Source of the DNA: Crocosphaera sp. UHCC 0190
GTDB lineage: Bacteria; Cyanobacteriota; Cyanobacteriia; Cyanobacteriales; Microcystaceae
Assembly: GCF_034932065.1 (NCBI RefSeq)
Contig: NZ_JAYGHP010000002.1
Span: 124,001-188,000, forward strand
DNA length: 64,000 bases
Reading direction: 5' to 3'
The translations under genes and the position numbers were made by a program. The notes under the pieces were generated by a model. That model was not told the DNA's origin and did not search any database. It saw only the letters and a program-made list of their open reading frames with translations. Shown one piece after another: positions 39,430 to 50,757 of the stretch; the stretch's first letter is position 1; the number at the start of each line of letters is the position of its first letter.

Positions 39430-40314
39430 TTAGGCTCTTTCCACAATAAATGGCATCGCTAACCGATAGAAAAACCAGCCGATCAAGGCTATCAAAATGG
39501 CTATAATGCTGGCTATCCAAAAACCTGTCGGATTAGAAATGATTCCTGTGGTTGCCAATTCTCTTGTTGTTACCAATAAAGGCGTAACCGGATTAATTCC
39601 CACTAAAATCGCCCAAATCCCCTCTTTTGGCTCAGGATAGATGACTGGAGTAACAAACAACCAGATCCGAATAACAAAACCCATGAATTTACTCACATCA
39701 CCGTATAAGCAAGAAAAAGGCCCCATAATTAAGCCAATACCTGTCGCAAACATCAGTAAATGAATGAAAGCTACGGGTGCTAGAATAATTGTCCAAGTAA
39801 CAGGTACTTTAAACCAAAGAAAGAAGAAAACGATAGGGATTAATGAGATAAAAAAGTTAAAGATAATTTGTCCTAATGCAGAAAGAACAAAGGCCTCAGG
39901 GGGAACATTTAATTTCATTAACATACTTTTGGCAGAACGGGCCGCACTCATGGTATTCGTTAAAGTCTGGGTAAAAGTCTGCCAGAGGGTCATACTAAAA
40001 GCAACAAATACTGGGTAAGGAATATCTGTTTGTCCCAAATTCAAAATCTTAGCTTCTTTGAGAAAAGTTAAACCAATAGCAGTAATAAGTGGTGGAATAA
40101 AAGCCCAGAGAATACCTAAGACAGATTGACGATATTGAGATTGAATATCCCGTTGAATCAACTGCCAAGCCAACTCACGGGAGGCCAATAAATCATGCCA
40201 CATCTCCTGCAATAATTGCACAGGATGTCTGACACGACTTTCTGGTTGATAGACAACAACTGGGATGGGTTTTTTGTCTTGGTCTGGAGAAGGATGGGAG
40301 GTGCCGTGACTCAT
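39430..40314 (-). CDS. ABC-2 type transporter permease (polysaccharide export type)
   Basis: A 294-residue membrane protein with a cytosolic N-terminus (about 1-60, Pro-rich) and about six hydrophobic segments. The family signature is ELAWQLIQRDIQSQYRQSVLGILWAFIPPL (48-77), plus FRxxLFVTPVIYP-like FVIRIWLFVTPVIYPEP. This matches RfbA/Wzm/TagG permeases that export lipid-linked O-antigen or other polysaccharides with an ATPase subunit. No ATPase or glycosyltransferase gene lies next to it, so its partner must be elsewhere. It precedes gltX on the same strand by about 70 bp. Confidence 0.87.
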   Translation of the reverse strand: MSHGTSHPSPDQDKKPIPVVVYQPESRVRHPVQLLQEMWHDLLASRELAWQLIQRDIQSQYRQSVLGILWAFIPPLITAIGLTFLKEAKILNLGQTDIPYPVFVAFSMTLWQTFTQTLTNTMSAARSAKSMLMKLNVPPEAFVLSALGQIIFNFFISLIPIVFFFLWFKVPVTWTIILAPVAFIHLLMFATGIGLIMGPFSCLYGDVSKFMGFVIRIWLFVTPVIYPEPKEGIWAILVGINPVTPLLVTTRELATTGIISNPTGFWIASIIAILIALIGWFFYRLAMPFIVERA

Positions 40315-40538
40315 GTTAAGGTGTCAGTAGTATAGGGACTTCTTAATGGTTTTATCATATAAATTCACATTTTCTCAAAATTTATATTTCTCCACCAAGC
40401 CTAACCCCTTGAGCAGAGAAGATGTAAGGATTCTTACTTTGGTGACAGTTTACGCCTTTAATATCATAAACTGAGAATCAGAAGATTATCACTTCTGACT
40501 TCCGTATATTCACGCTCCCAGAACTTCTGACTTCTTGA

Positions 40539-41645
40539 ATGTTGACCCTTACTATGTTGAATAAAAATACAATTTTGTCAGTCTTATTGGTGTTTATTCC
40601 CATTTCTTTGGCGGCTGAATATTTAGAATGGGGGGCAACCGTCGTTTTTATTACGGCCGGTTTAGCTATTGTGCCATTAGCCGCCTTAATGGGCAAGGCA
40701 ACTGAAGAGATCGCGGTTGTGGTTGGCCCCAATTTAGGGGGGTTATTAAATGCTACCTTTGGCAATGCCACAGAACTTATTTTAGCCTTAGTTGCCCTGA
40801 AAGAAGGGTTAATTGGAGTCGTTAAAGCAACGATTACTGGGTCAATTATTGGCAATTTATTGTTAGTAGTTGGCTTTTCTATGTTGTTAGGAGGATTACG
40901 CTATAAAGAACAAAGCTTTCAATCAGTAGCTGCCCGTTTAAATTCATCTTCTATGAATTTAGCTGTGGCAGCAATTTTATTACCCACAGCAGTACAATAC
41001 ACTTCGACTGGCATTGAGGAAGTAACCCTACAACATTTATCCGTTGCTGTTGCTATTGTTCTGATTTTAGTCTATGCTTTGACCTTGCTTTTTTCGATGA
41101 AAACCCATGCTTATCTTTATGATGTAGGAGTGGCAATTGAAGAGGAGAGCGAGGAAAAAAAAGAAGACGTAAATGTGAGTAAATGGGTTTTTATCCTGTT
41201 GCTAATTACCCTAGGAGTTGCTTTTGAATCCGAATTATTAGTCAATTCTCTAGAAGAGGCCACAGAGTCTTTGGGTTTAACCGCATTATTTACAGGGGTG
41301 ATTGTATTACCGATTATTGGTAATGCAGCAGAACACGCTACAGCCGTCACAGTAGCCATGAAAAATAAGATGGATTTATCTATGTCGGTTGCTGTGGGTT
41401 CCAGTTTACAAATAGCCCTATTTGTTGCCCCTGTCTTAGTAATTTCAGGATGGTTTTTAGGCCAACCCATGGATTTAGATTTTAATCCCTTTGAATTAGT
41501 GGCAGTATCTGTGGCTGTTTTACTGACTAATTCGATTAGTTCTGATGGTCGTTCTAATTGGTTAGAAGGAACTTTATTACTCGCCACTTATGCCGTGATT
41601 GGTATTGCCTTTTATTTCCATCCTGTCGTCGAAGGATTAGGCTAA
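40539..41645 (+). CDS. cax: Calcium/proton exchanger
   Basis: A 368-residue CaCA-family antiporter with about eleven hydrophobic segments in two halves. Each half has a GNAxE cation-binding motif: NATFGNATELILALVAL (71-87) and IGNAAEHATAVTVAMKNKMDL (second half). An acidic loop (EEESEEKKEDVN) joins the halves. It exports Ca2+ against protons and in Synechocystis its homologue supports salt tolerance. The start could be ATG 40539 or 40554 (MLNKNTILSVLL); neither has a clear ribosome-binding site. A strong terminator follows. Confidence 0.94.
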   Translation: MLTLTMLNKNTILSVLLVFIPISLAAEYLEWGATVVFITAGLAIVPLAALMGKATEEIAVVVGPNLGGLLNATFGNATELILALVALKEGLIGVVKATITGSIIGNLLLVVGFSMLLGGLRYKEQSFQSVAARLNSSSMNLAVAAILLPTAVQYTSTGIEEVTLQHLSVAVAIVLILVYALTLLFSMKTHAYLYDVGVAIEEESEEKKEDVNVSKWVFILLLITLGVAFESELLVNSLEEATESLGLTALFTGVIVLPIIGNAAEHATAVTVAMKNKMDLSMSVAVGSSLQIALFVAPVLVISGWFLGQPMDLDFNPFELVAVSVAVLLTNSISSDGRSNWLEGTLLLATYAVIGIAFYFHPVVEGLG

Positions 41646-41666
41646 TTTCTATTTCAAAGTGACGTT

Positions 41667-41700
41667 CCCTAATCTCAACCCAGACAGATTAGGGATTTTT
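41667..41700 (+). terminator. Rho-independent terminator of cax
   Basis: CCCTAATCT (41667-41675) and AGATTAGGG (41686-41694) form a perfect 9-bp stem with a 10-base loop, followed by ATTTTT. It begins 22 bp after the cax stop. Confidence 0.85.
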
Positions 41701-41855
41701 GTCAGAACTTGACCCTTAAGAATAGTAACCCTGGAACTTTAGCTAGACTTTTTTAATCATTCAAGTTACATTGAAAGCAAATTTGAACCGAATACTATAA
41801 TTGTTTATAGTTTTTGGAGAATATAACCATAGAACGCTCTTATATATCGAATCCT

Positions 41856-43184
41856 ATGACAACCCATCTAGAAGAACAGCAACCCGTTTTAAAAATCCAA
41901 GGACAAGCCACCTTAAAAGGCGAAGTCACTATTAGCGGTGCCAAAAATTCAGCCCTCGTTTTGATGGCCGGAGCCATTCTTTGCTCTGAGGACTGTCGCC
42001 TACGGAATCTGCCTTCCCTGGCTGATATCCACCGCATGACCCAAATTTTAGCTGCTTTAGGAGTTAAGCTCCAAAGAAATGGGGATATTCTAGATATTAA
42101 CGCTCAACACATTGGACAAGATCAAGCCCCTTATGAGTTAGTTTCTCAACTCCGGGCCAGTTTCTTCGTCATTGGGCCCTTATTAGCCCGTTTAGGCATG
42201 ACTCGCGTTCCTTTACCTGGTGGTTGTGCCATTGGGGCCAGACCCGTTGATCTCCATGTCCGAGGGTTGCAAGCTATGGGGGCCGATGTCCGCATTGAGC
42301 ATGGTGTGGTTCATGCTTGTGTTAAAGGCAGTCGTCAACGGTTACAAGGGGCTAAAATTTACTTAGATTATCCTAGTGTGGGCGCAACCGAAACGATCAT
42401 GATGGCGGCCACCTTAGCAGAAGGGGAAACCATCATTGAAAATGCGGCTCAAGAACCCGAAATTACTGACTTAGCCAACTTTTGCCGTTCCATGGGCGCG
42501 AAAATTAAAGGAGACGGCAGCAAGACGATCATCGTTTCTGGGGTAGAAAAGCTCCATAGTACCGATTATTCTGTCATTCCCGATCGCATTGAAGCAGGAA
42601 CTCTCTTAATTGCCGGGGCGATCACTCAATCAGAAATTAGCCTCGCCCCTGTCTTTCCTGAACATTTAGCCTCTGTCATCGCCAAATTACGCGCTATGGG
42701 CCCCCAAGTGGTTATAGACGGGCCAGATCGTATCCGCTTAGTTCCTGCCCCCTTAAAAGCTACAGACATCGAAACCTTACCTTTTCCTGGGTTTCCCACG
42801 GATATGCAAGCTCAATTTATGGCACTGTTAACCTTGAGTGAAGGCAGTAGTATCGTCACAGAAACAGTGTTTGAGAACCGTTTGCGTCATGTGGCTGAAT
42901 TACAGCGCATGGGAGCAGATATACGGGTTAAAGGTAATGTTGCCCTAGTACGGGGGGTTCCCTTCCTCTCAGGTGCGCCTGTGATGGCTACAGATTTACG
43001 GGCTTCTGCTGCTTTAGTTTTAGCAGGGTTAGCCGCCAAAGGAACTACTGTGGTGCAAGGTTTGCAACACTTAGATCGGGGTTATGACAATTTAGAAGGC
43101 AAGCTCAGAAAATTAGGTGCAAACCTCCGTCGTGTCAACGTTGCTTCTGAACAAGAATCAGCAGAATATTCAAGGGTTAATTAG
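41856..43184 (+). CDS. murA: UDP-N-acetylglucosamine 1-carboxyvinyltransferase
   Basis: MurA transfers enolpyruvate from PEP to UDP-GlcNAc, the first committed step of peptidoglycan synthesis. Sequence features are [23 protein letters not shown] near the start, [12 protein letters not shown], the catalytic Cys124 in [31 protein letters not shown] and [16 protein letters not shown]. The Cys predicts fosfomycin sensitivity. I chose ATG 41856 (442 residues). In-frame TTG at 41814 is possible; an ATA at 41829 lies nine bases after a GGAG site. The beginning is therefore not certain. Confidence 0.96.
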   Translation: MTTHLEEQQPVLKIQGQATLKGEVTISGAKNSALVLMAGAILCSEDCRLRNLPSLADIHRMTQILAALGVKLQRNGDILDINAQHIGQDQAPYELVSQLRASFFVIGPLLARLGMTRVPLPGGCAIGARPVDLHVRGLQAMGADVRIEHGVVHACVKGSRQRLQGAKIYLDYPSVGATETIMMAATLAEGETIIENAAQEPEITDLANFCRSMGAKIKGDGSKTIIVSGVEKLHSTDYSVIPDRIEAGTLLIAGAITQSEISLAPVFPEHLASVIAKLRAMGPQVVIDGPDRIRLVPAPLKATDIETLPFPGFPTDMQAQFMALLTLSEGSSIVTETVFENRLRHVAELQRMGADIRVKGNVALVRGVPFLSGAPVMATDLRASAALVLAGLAAKGTTVVQGLQHLDRGYDNLEGKLRKLGANLRRVNVASEQESAEYSRVN

Positions 43185-43196
43185 GGTTGAGATTAA

Positions 43197-43225
43197 GCTA
43201 AAACGCATTTAAAATGCGTTTTAGC
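43197..43225. repeat. 29-bp hairpin after murA
   Basis: Arms GCTAAAACGCATTT and AAATGCGTTTTAGC are perfect inverse copies around one base, 12 bp after the murA stop. The same right end, TTTTAGCAAGTC, recurs in the hairpin at 50731-50757, so this looks like a repeat family that also serves as a terminator. Confidence 0.75.
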
Positions 43226-43561
43226 AAGTCAGAAGTTCCTTCGGCATGATGGCACAGAATTAATAAGAGTTTCCCCTATAAGTTTTTTAAATACACAACA
43301 CCTTATACTCAATATTTAGCATAAGAAATGTAAATCTTTATCCTAATTATTGACATTATTAGACAAAATTTATCATACCTTGAATAAGAATGAACAAGAA
43401 TAAATAGGATTTTTAGATTAATGTCTGGATTAGTCTAATTTTAGGTTGTATTGCCAAGTTTTGAGATGGCTGTTAAACTAATCTCGCATTAAAAGCCTTT
43501 CCCGTCGTAGTTTGTTTTCCACTTCTCTCTTTTTTGCCCTCTATATACTGAGATACTTTAT
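43226..43561. other. Intergenic region upstream of the membrane protein gene
   Basis: About 335 bp of AT-rich DNA with no ORF or repeat that I can support. It should hold the promoter of the 43562 gene, but no clear -10/-35 pair or operator stands out. Confidence 0.45.
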
Positions 43562-45529
43562 ATGTTAACTCTTTTTCTTCAACAAAGTTATCCGCAAATC
43601 ATAGCGTATTTTAACTCTTACTGGAAAATATTTGCTTTACTTACAATTCCCCCTATATTTTTAATTAGTTTATATACTTTTTATTTTAGGTTTTATCAAT
43701 ACGAGTTATCAATATCTATATTGAATTTAACTGACAAGAGAATGAAAATCAAGCAAAGTTATAAAATAAATACTTATATTCAGATTGGTTTTTTTTTACT
43801 TTTTTGTATTACTTATATATACCTGATGCTTTATGGGGAGGATTTTGCTTATCACGACAATGAGCAATACACTTTGTTTTCATTATCAGGAAATTTTTTG
43901 GGTATGCCTATACATCCAAGTGGGGGAAGATTTTGGCCTCTTGGACATCAAGAGTTTAACTTGATCAGTCTTTTCAGTAAAACTCCCCTTGCTTACCATC
44001 TTTTTCCGGTTTTTCAATTAGTTGTTTGTCTTTGTGTCATTTGGCTTATTTTAGAAAATAAAAGCATTAGTTATAAACTTTTTGTGATTTTTTTTATTAT
44101 GATCACTCATAGTTTTGTGATTTCTTTTCAAGGGCTTATTTTCCCTGAAAGGAATCTAATTTTTTGGATAAGTATATTAATCCTATCTATTCAGAAATTT
44201 GAGAAAAGTAATTCTATTATTTACTTTATTGGAGCTATTATTGCCGCTCAATTTTTACTTTACTATAAAGAACCAATCTTTTTGTTAATAGGTGGATTTG
44301 CTACTATGCGATTAGTAAATAGTTTAGTTATTATTAAAATATGGAGCAACTGGGGGAATCTATCTAAGGTCATTAAATATAGATGGATAGATGTTTCATT
44401 AATTATATTATCAATTATTTTTCTATCTTATTATTTTTTATGTATTTTTCCAAATATTGAAGACGCTTATATGAGTAACAATCAAGTCAACACTTTTTCT
44501 ATTATTGTTTCTTATCTTACAACAGATATTATTTTAAATGTATTTTTTATTGTATTTTTTGTGAGAATTATTTATCTAGGTAAAATCAAAAAAAATCCAG
44601 ATATGTTATGGGATTTTTTAGCATTTAGCTCTATTTTGTATTTTATTAGTTATATCAAACTTGGTATGTATAGTACCTATTATACAAGTTTGACAGATTT
44701 TATTGCAATTTTGTACCTTGCTATTTTAATAGATCGAATTGATTTTAGTAATAATAAGTCTCATTTAAAAAAATCAACGATTATAGCATTGACATTTTTA
44801 TTGTGTTTAGAAAATATTCATTTGTCTTCTTACGCAATTATATCCAGAAAAAAACATATAGATTCACGGGTCAAATTTGTTCAATTTATTCAAGAATATA
44901 TTTATAATCACCCTAATGGTAATGACTTAGGTCTATTCTTTCCTCATAATAATAATTATGATGTAATGCAATTCACGGCTTTCATGAATTATAAAATAAA
45001 TCAGGGTAGTAATTTCAGTGACATAACTGATACACAGCTTTATTCAAATGGACAAAAGCTGGTTCTGAAAAACTATCTCACTGAAAAATTAGATAAAGAT
45101 TTATGTGTATCTTATCGTAATATTAAATGCTATTATCAAAGTAAACCAAGTTTTAATGATCTAATAATTTATCTTCCGGCAAGTGATCATTTAAACTTAT
45201 ATAGTCAAAAGTTCGATGGCTTTAGAAAATATATTGGATCTATTAGAAAGAAAGAACTTATAGATCTTGGAAGCAATTCAAAAACTCTATTTCATTATCA
45301 ACCAATGTTTGAAGGTCTGGAGAAAATACTTGTGTTTTTATCTCCACCAAAATGGATTGATTCAGATTGGCTAAATGGGTCTATTATGACTCAAAACCCT
45401 CTTTTATCACTTACGGAAGATACTTATAAATTAAAAAATCTGAAACTTTTGTCTGAAGAACAATCACTATTTTATTTCCCAATAAAAGATCGCCAATACT
45501 ATGAAAATAGTAAAATACTTATGGAATAA
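43562..45529 (+). CDS. Large integral membrane protein, GT-C glycosyltransferase-like
   Basis: A 655-residue protein with about ten to twelve hydrophobic segments in the first 430 residues and a soluble C-terminal domain of about 220 residues. After the second segment a loop carries EDFAYHDNEQ (93-102) and GGRFWPLGHQEFNL, the place and kind of acidic motif seen in the first extracytoplasmic loop of GT-C (lipid-phosphate-sugar using) glycosyltransferases. I do not recognise a family by name. Codon use is far more AT-rich than in neighbours (many Ile, Phe, Tyr, Asn, Lys codons ending in A/T), suggesting acquisition. It stands alone between housekeeping genes. Confidence 0.7.
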   Translation: MLTLFLQQSYPQIIAYFNSYWKIFALLTIPPIFLISLYTFYFRFYQYELSISILNLTDKRMKIKQSYKINTYIQIGFFLLFCITYIYLMLYGEDFAYHDNEQYTLFSLSGNFLGMPIHPSGGRFWPLGHQEFNLISLFSKTPLAYHLFPVFQLVVCLCVIWLILENKSISYKLFVIFFIMITHSFVISFQGLIFPERNLIFWISILILSIQKFEKSNSIIYFIGAIIAAQFLLYYKEPIFLLIGGFATMRLVNSLVIIKIWSNWGNLSKVIKYRWIDVSLIILSIIFLSYYFLCIFPNIEDAYMSNNQVNTFSIIVSYLTTDIILNVFFIVFFVRIIYLGKIKKNPDMLWDFLAFSSILYFISYIKLGMYSTYYTSLTDFIAILYLAILIDRIDFSNNKSHLKKSTIIALTFLLCLENIHLSSYAIISRKKHIDSRVKFVQFIQEYIYNHPNGNDLGLFFPHNNNYDVMQFTAFMNYKINQGSNFSDITDTQLYSNGQKLVLKNYLTEKLDKDLCVSYRNIKCYYQSKPSFNDLIIYLPASDHLNLYSQKFDGFRKYIGSIRKKELIDLGSNSKTLFHYQPMFEGLEKILVFLSPPKWIDSDWLNGSIMTQNPLLSLTEDTYKLKNLKLLSEEQSLFYFPIKDRQYYENSKILME

Positions 45530-45712
45530 GGATTATAGATATCACTTTGCCCCAACGTTACAAAAGAGGGTTTCTATATTATCAGGCTTCAGTCTGTATG
45601 TAGGTGTTGATTTAGCATAACAAGTTCGATAGAACCAATTTTCCATGATTCTGACAAACACCTATTCCCTAAAGCTCTCAAAATTTGGTAGCCTATTCTA
45701 ATACTTAAGGGA

Positions 45713-46891
45713 ATGGGATATAGAAGCGTGGATATAGTTATTGGTCGTGGTAAAACCGCCCGGCGAGCTTACGGAATCGATGAAATTGCCCTGGCCCCCG
45801 GCCTGTGTACCTTAGATCCGAGTTTAGCAGATACAAGTTGGACAATAGGCGGCATTGAACGCCAGATACCTATTCTAGCGAGTGCTATGGATGGGGTGGT
45901 TGATGTCAAAATGGCGGTATTATTGTCAGAATTAGGGGCGATCGGCGTTCTTAACCTAGAAGGCATTCAGACTCGCTATGAAGATCCTAATCCGATTTTG
46001 GATCGCATTGCTTCTGTGGGAAAATCGGAATTTGTCGGTTTAATGCAGCAACTCTACGCTGAACCCATTAAACCAGAATTAATTAAACAACGTATCATCG
46101 AAATTAAATCCCAAGGGGGCATTGCCGCAGTCAGTTTAACCCCAGTAGGAGCTTCCCAATACGGAAAAATTGTGGCTGAAGCAGGGGCTGATTTATTGTT
46201 TGTACAAGCGACAGTGGTATCAACGGCCCATTTGTCCCCTGAATCCATTCTTCCCCTTGATTTACGACAATTTTGCCAAGAAATGCCTATGCCAGTGGTT
46301 TTGGGCAATTGTGTCACCTATGAAGTGGCCTTAAATTTGATGAAGGCCGGAGCCGCTGCTGTTTTGGTCGGTATTGGGCCGGGTGCTGCTTGTACCTCTC
46401 GCGGCGTTTTGGGAGTTGGAGTGCCTCAACCAACTGCCGTCGCTGACTGTGCGGCCGCACGGGATGATTATCAACAAGAAACGGGCCGTTATGTTCCCGT
46501 CGTTGCTGATGGAGGTATCGTGACTGGGGGTGATATTTGTAAGTGTATCGCCTGTGGTGCTGATGCGGTGATGATTGGTTCTCCCATTGCTCGCGCTGCT
46601 GAAGCCCCTGGACGGGGTTATCATTGGGGTATGGCTACTCCTTCCCCTGTGCTGCCAAGGGGAACCCGTATTAATGTGGGAACTACGGGAACTATCAAGG
46701 AAATTCTCACAGGGCCGGCAAAATTAGACGATGGTACTCATAACCTCTTAGGGGCCCTGAAAGCAAGTATGGGAACTTTGGGGGCGAAGGATATGAAGGA
46801 AATGCAGCAGGTTGAGGTGGTTATTGCCCCTTCGTTATTGACGGAAGGCAAAGTCTATCAAAAAGCTCAACAGTTAGGCATGGGTAAGTAA
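45713..46891 (+). CDS. GuaB3-type IMP dehydrogenase-related protein
   Basis: A 392-residue TIM-barrel protein of the GuaB3 family: DIVIGRGKTARRAYGIDEIALAPG, ILASAMDGVVDVKMAVLLSELGAIGVLNLEG, the loop GIGPGAACTSRGVLGVGVPQ with the cysteine of the IMP dehydrogenase active site, VVADGGIVTGGDICKCIACGADAVMIGSP and GTTGTIKEIL. CBS domains are absent. The family is shared by actinobacteria and cyanobacteria; whether it makes XMP or reduces GMP is debated. A GTG at 45728 (MDIVIGRGK start) is an alternative to ATG 45713. A GC-rich terminator follows. Confidence 0.92.
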   Translation: MGYRSVDIVIGRGKTARRAYGIDEIALAPGLCTLDPSLADTSWTIGGIERQIPILASAMDGVVDVKMAVLLSELGAIGVLNLEGIQTRYEDPNPILDRIASVGKSEFVGLMQQLYAEPIKPELIKQRIIEIKSQGGIAAVSLTPVGASQYGKIVAEAGADLLFVQATVVSTAHLSPESILPLDLRQFCQEMPMPVVLGNCVTYEVALNLMKAGAAAVLVGIGPGAACTSRGVLGVGVPQPTAVADCAAARDDYQQETGRYVPVVADGGIVTGGDICKCIACGADAVMIGSPIARAAEAPGRGYHWGMATPSPVLPRGTRINVGTTGTIKEILTGPAKLDDGTHNLLGALKASMGTLGAKDMKEMQQVEVVIAPSLLTEGKVYQKAQQLGMGK

Positions 46892-46956
46892 ATAGCAAAC
46901 CAGGGTTGTTTCATTCTCCCTGACGCTGATACCCTAAAGGGTTCAGCTATAAGCTC

Positions 46957-46977
46957 AAAGCCCGCGAAGGCGGGCTT
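46957..46977 (+). terminator. Terminator-like hairpin after guaB3
   Basis: AAAGCCCGC-GAAG-GCGGGCTT, essentially the same sequence as the hairpin after ycf66 at 24955-24976. It lies about 65 bp after the stop. Confidence 0.75.
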
Positions 46978-47040
46978 CCTATCATAACCCCAGGCTTGAT
47001 ACTGAGGGAATTTAAAGTTTCCTGTTCCCCGTTGAAAAAA

Positions 47041-47499
47041 ATGACACTTATTAACCCTAATACAAGCCTAAAAGTTTTATATGAAACAGATTTTAACTTA
47101 TGGCTTGAAACCATAGCTAATCTCCTGAAAAATGGACAATTAGACCAGTTAGATATTGATAATTTAATTGAAGAAATAGAAGGAATGAGTCGCAGTGAAA
47201 AAGATGCCTTAGAAAGTAATTTAAGAATCTTATTAATGCACTTACTAAAATGGCAATATCAACAGTCTAAGCGTTCTAACAGTTGGCTTTATACTATTAG
47301 AGAACATCGTAAAAGAATTCAAAAAGCTTTCAAAAAAAGTCCGAGTCTTAAGCCTTATTTTAATGATATATTTGCTGAATCTTACCAAGATGCTAGAGAA
47401 TTAGCCGCAGATGAAACGGGGTTAGATATCAAGATATTTCCTCATAATTGTCCCTTCATAAAAGTAGATGTTATCAATTCAGATTATTTGCCAAATTAG
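47041..47499 (+). CDS. DUF29 family protein (LYETDFNLWLE type)
   Basis: A 152-residue helical protein with the DUF29 signature LYETDFNLWLETIANLLKNGQLDQLDIDNLIEEIEGMSRSEKDALESNL and LRILLMHLLKWQYQ...RSNSWLYTIREHRKRI. DUF29 proteins are multiplied in cyanobacteria and of unknown function. I start it at ATG 47041; an in-frame TTG at 46996 would add 15 residues unlike the family. It converges with a second DUF29-like gene 42 bp away. Confidence 0.85.
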   Translation: MTLINPNTSLKVLYETDFNLWLETIANLLKNGQLDQLDIDNLIEEIEGMSRSEKDALESNLRILLMHLLKWQYQQSKRSNSWLYTIREHRKRIQKAFKKSPSLKPYFNDIFAESYQDARELAADETGLDIKIFPHNCPFIKVDVINSDYLPN

Positions 47500-47540
47500 T
47501 CATTCATTTTTAACCTTTCTTAGTTATACCAGTGTTGAGT

Positions 47541-48047
47541 TTACTGCCAATTTTCTCCCCCTGGTAATTTGGATAATTCATGATTAATTTCTGCTCTAAT
47601 AGCTTTTCTAGAATAAGTATAAGTCATCTTTAAAAAGTGACAGGCTATCTTTTTAATATATTCTTCATTAACGTTTTCTCTGAGTTGAAAAGGATTATAT
47701 TTACCCTCAAAAACTTCTAAACTAGCAGCAAAAATAGCATCTTCAAAAGTTTCATCTAAATAGTCTCCCCATTCCTGCTCTTTGAGATAATAAGATTTGT
47801 TATTTTCTTTGAGATTAAGGGATTGAATTTTTAAAATAGAATCTCGAATAGAGACTGCCCAAGAATTGGTTAATCGTTGTTCAACTTGATTTTTAATTAA
47901 ATGTATGAGCAATCTTAACAAAAAACTTTGAATTTTTGCTAGAATTGCTTTTTTACTCATTTGTTCCAAATCATCGATAATTTCTAATGCTTCTTGATAA
48001 CGACCTTCATTAATATAATTCCTGAGTTCTGTTAATTCTTGTGTCAT
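47541..48047 (-). CDS. DUF29-like protein (MTQELTELRNYI type)
   Basis: A 168-residue helical protein beginning MTQELTELRNYINEGRYQEALEIIDDLEQMSKKAIL. The centre SFLLRLLIHLIKNQVEQRLTNSWAVSIRDSI matches the DUF29 core LLxHLLKWxxQ...SNSWxxSIRD, and the protein ends LSKLPGGENWQ. It differs in its N-terminus from the neighbouring DUF29 gene and represents a second subtype. Function is unknown. It is divergent from pds with about 145 bp between the starts. Confidence 0.8.
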   Translation of the reverse strand: MTQELTELRNYINEGRYQEALEIIDDLEQMSKKAILAKIQSFLLRLLIHLIKNQVEQRLTNSWAVSIRDSILKIQSLNLKENNKSYYLKEQEWGDYLDETFEDAIFAASLEVFEGKYNPFQLRENVNEEYIKKIACHFLKMTYTYSRKAIRAEINHELSKLPGGENWQ

Positions 48048-48193
48048 AATTTATGATCTTTATTAATAATTTTGAATTGGAGTGGAGGGACTTGACCCCT
48101 GGGAGCAGAGAAATTTTGCCAATCTCAACAAAATGTAACGAAATGCAAAGTATAATGAGTAACACACACAAACCCTTACAGAGATTAGTATAA

Positions 48194-49621
<1,428 letters not shown>

Positions 49622-49771
49622 GCTAAAGACTAACCTTTTAGAAGGTTAAAAATGACCGATTAACCTATCCCTAATGACGAAACGGCCATTGAATGCGACA
49701 ATGCTAAATGGCTAACGCTCAAGGATTCGGTTCCGTCCCCCTACTATAAAAAATCATTCTGCTTGTGCTGA

Positions 49772-50704
49772 ATGCTGCAACTGCCTAAACCCCCCCAACC
49801 CCAAAAAGTCCTCGTCTCTCTCGAAGAGGCCTACGAACTCTGTCGCCAAATTACCCAGAAGTATTCTAAAACGTTTTACCTGGGAACCTTATTGATGCCC
49901 CCCGAAAAACGTCGGGCCATCTGGGCCATCTATGTTTGGTGTCGGCGCACTGATGAATTAGTTGATGGCCCCCAGGCCCAATATACAACCCCAGAAACTC
50001 TCAAACAGTGGGAAGACCACTTAAACGCCCTATTTTCCGGTCATCCCCTGGATGATGAAGATGTGGCTTTGGTGGATACTCTAGAACGTTTCCCTGTGGA
50101 AATTAGCCCCTTTCGGGATATGATCGCAGGACAGCAGATGGATTTGTATCGCAGTCGCTATGAAACCTTTGAGGAACTGAAACTATACTGTTACCGCGTT
50201 GCGGGGACGGTGGGGTTAATGTCCAATGCGGTCATAGGTATCGAAAAAGATCAGGTGATCCCACCTTGGGAACAAAATCAACCGAAATACATTCCCCAAG
50301 AAGAAGCGATCGCCCTAGGAATTGCTAATCAATTGACTAATATTCTGCGGGACGTAGGAGAAGATGCCCAACGGGGACGAATCTACTTACCCTTAGAAGA
50401 TTTGGAACGGTTTAATTATACTCAAGAAGATTTATTTAAGGGCGTGATTGATGATCGTTGGCGAGATTTAATGCGCTTTGAAATTCAACGGGCCCGTCAA
50501 TATTATAAAGACGCAGAACGGGGAATTCGTGTCCTCAGTCGAGATTGTCGTTGGCCGGTTTGGACCGCTTTGATGCTTTATCAGGGTATTCTGAATGGGA
50601 TCGAAGCTAATGATTATGATGTCTTTAGTAAACGGGCTTTTGTGGCTACCCCGAAGAAAATGCTTTATCTTCCTGTCGCTTGGTTAAGGGCGCAAGTGCT
50701 TTGA
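49772..50704 (+). CDS. crtB: Phytoene synthase
   Basis: CrtB condenses two geranylgeranyl diphosphates to 15-cis-phytoene, the first carotenoid-specific step. The 310-residue protein has both Asp-rich motifs for Mg-diphosphate: DELVD (61-65) after AIYVWCRRT, and DVGED (194-198) in NQLTNILRDVGEDAQRGRIYLP. YCYRVAGTVGLMSNAVIG is also typical. The pds-crtB order supplies product and substrate together. Confidence 0.97.
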   Translation: MLQLPKPPQPQKVLVSLEEAYELCRQITQKYSKTFYLGTLLMPPEKRRAIWAIYVWCRRTDELVDGPQAQYTTPETLKQWEDHLNALFSGHPLDDEDVALVDTLERFPVEISPFRDMIAGQQMDLYRSRYETFEELKLYCYRVAGTVGLMSNAVIGIEKDQVIPPWEQNQPKYIPQEEAIALGIANQLTNILRDVGEDAQRGRIYLPLEDLERFNYTQEDLFKGVIDDRWRDLMRFEIQRARQYYKDAERGIRVLSRDCRWPVWTALMLYQGILNGIEANDYDVFSKRAFVATPKKMLYLPVAWLRAQVL

Positions 50705-50730
50705 TGTTTTTCTGGGGAAGAAAAAGAGGT

Positions 50731-50757
50731 CTAAAACCGATTTTCAATTGGTTTTAG
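50731..50757. repeat. Hairpin repeat after crtB
   Basis: CTAAAACCGATT and AATTGGTTTTAG form a 12-bp stem (one G-T pair) with a 3-base loop, 26 bp after the crtB stop, probably acting as a terminator. The right end TTTTAGCAAGTC is shared with the hairpin after murA. Confidence 0.7.

Noticed and set aside
48079-48110. Sequence GGAGTGGAGGGACTTGACCCC upstream of pds, resembling a tRNA 3' end on the minus strand
   Set aside because: No matching acceptor stem, anticodon arm or D-arm can be built around it.
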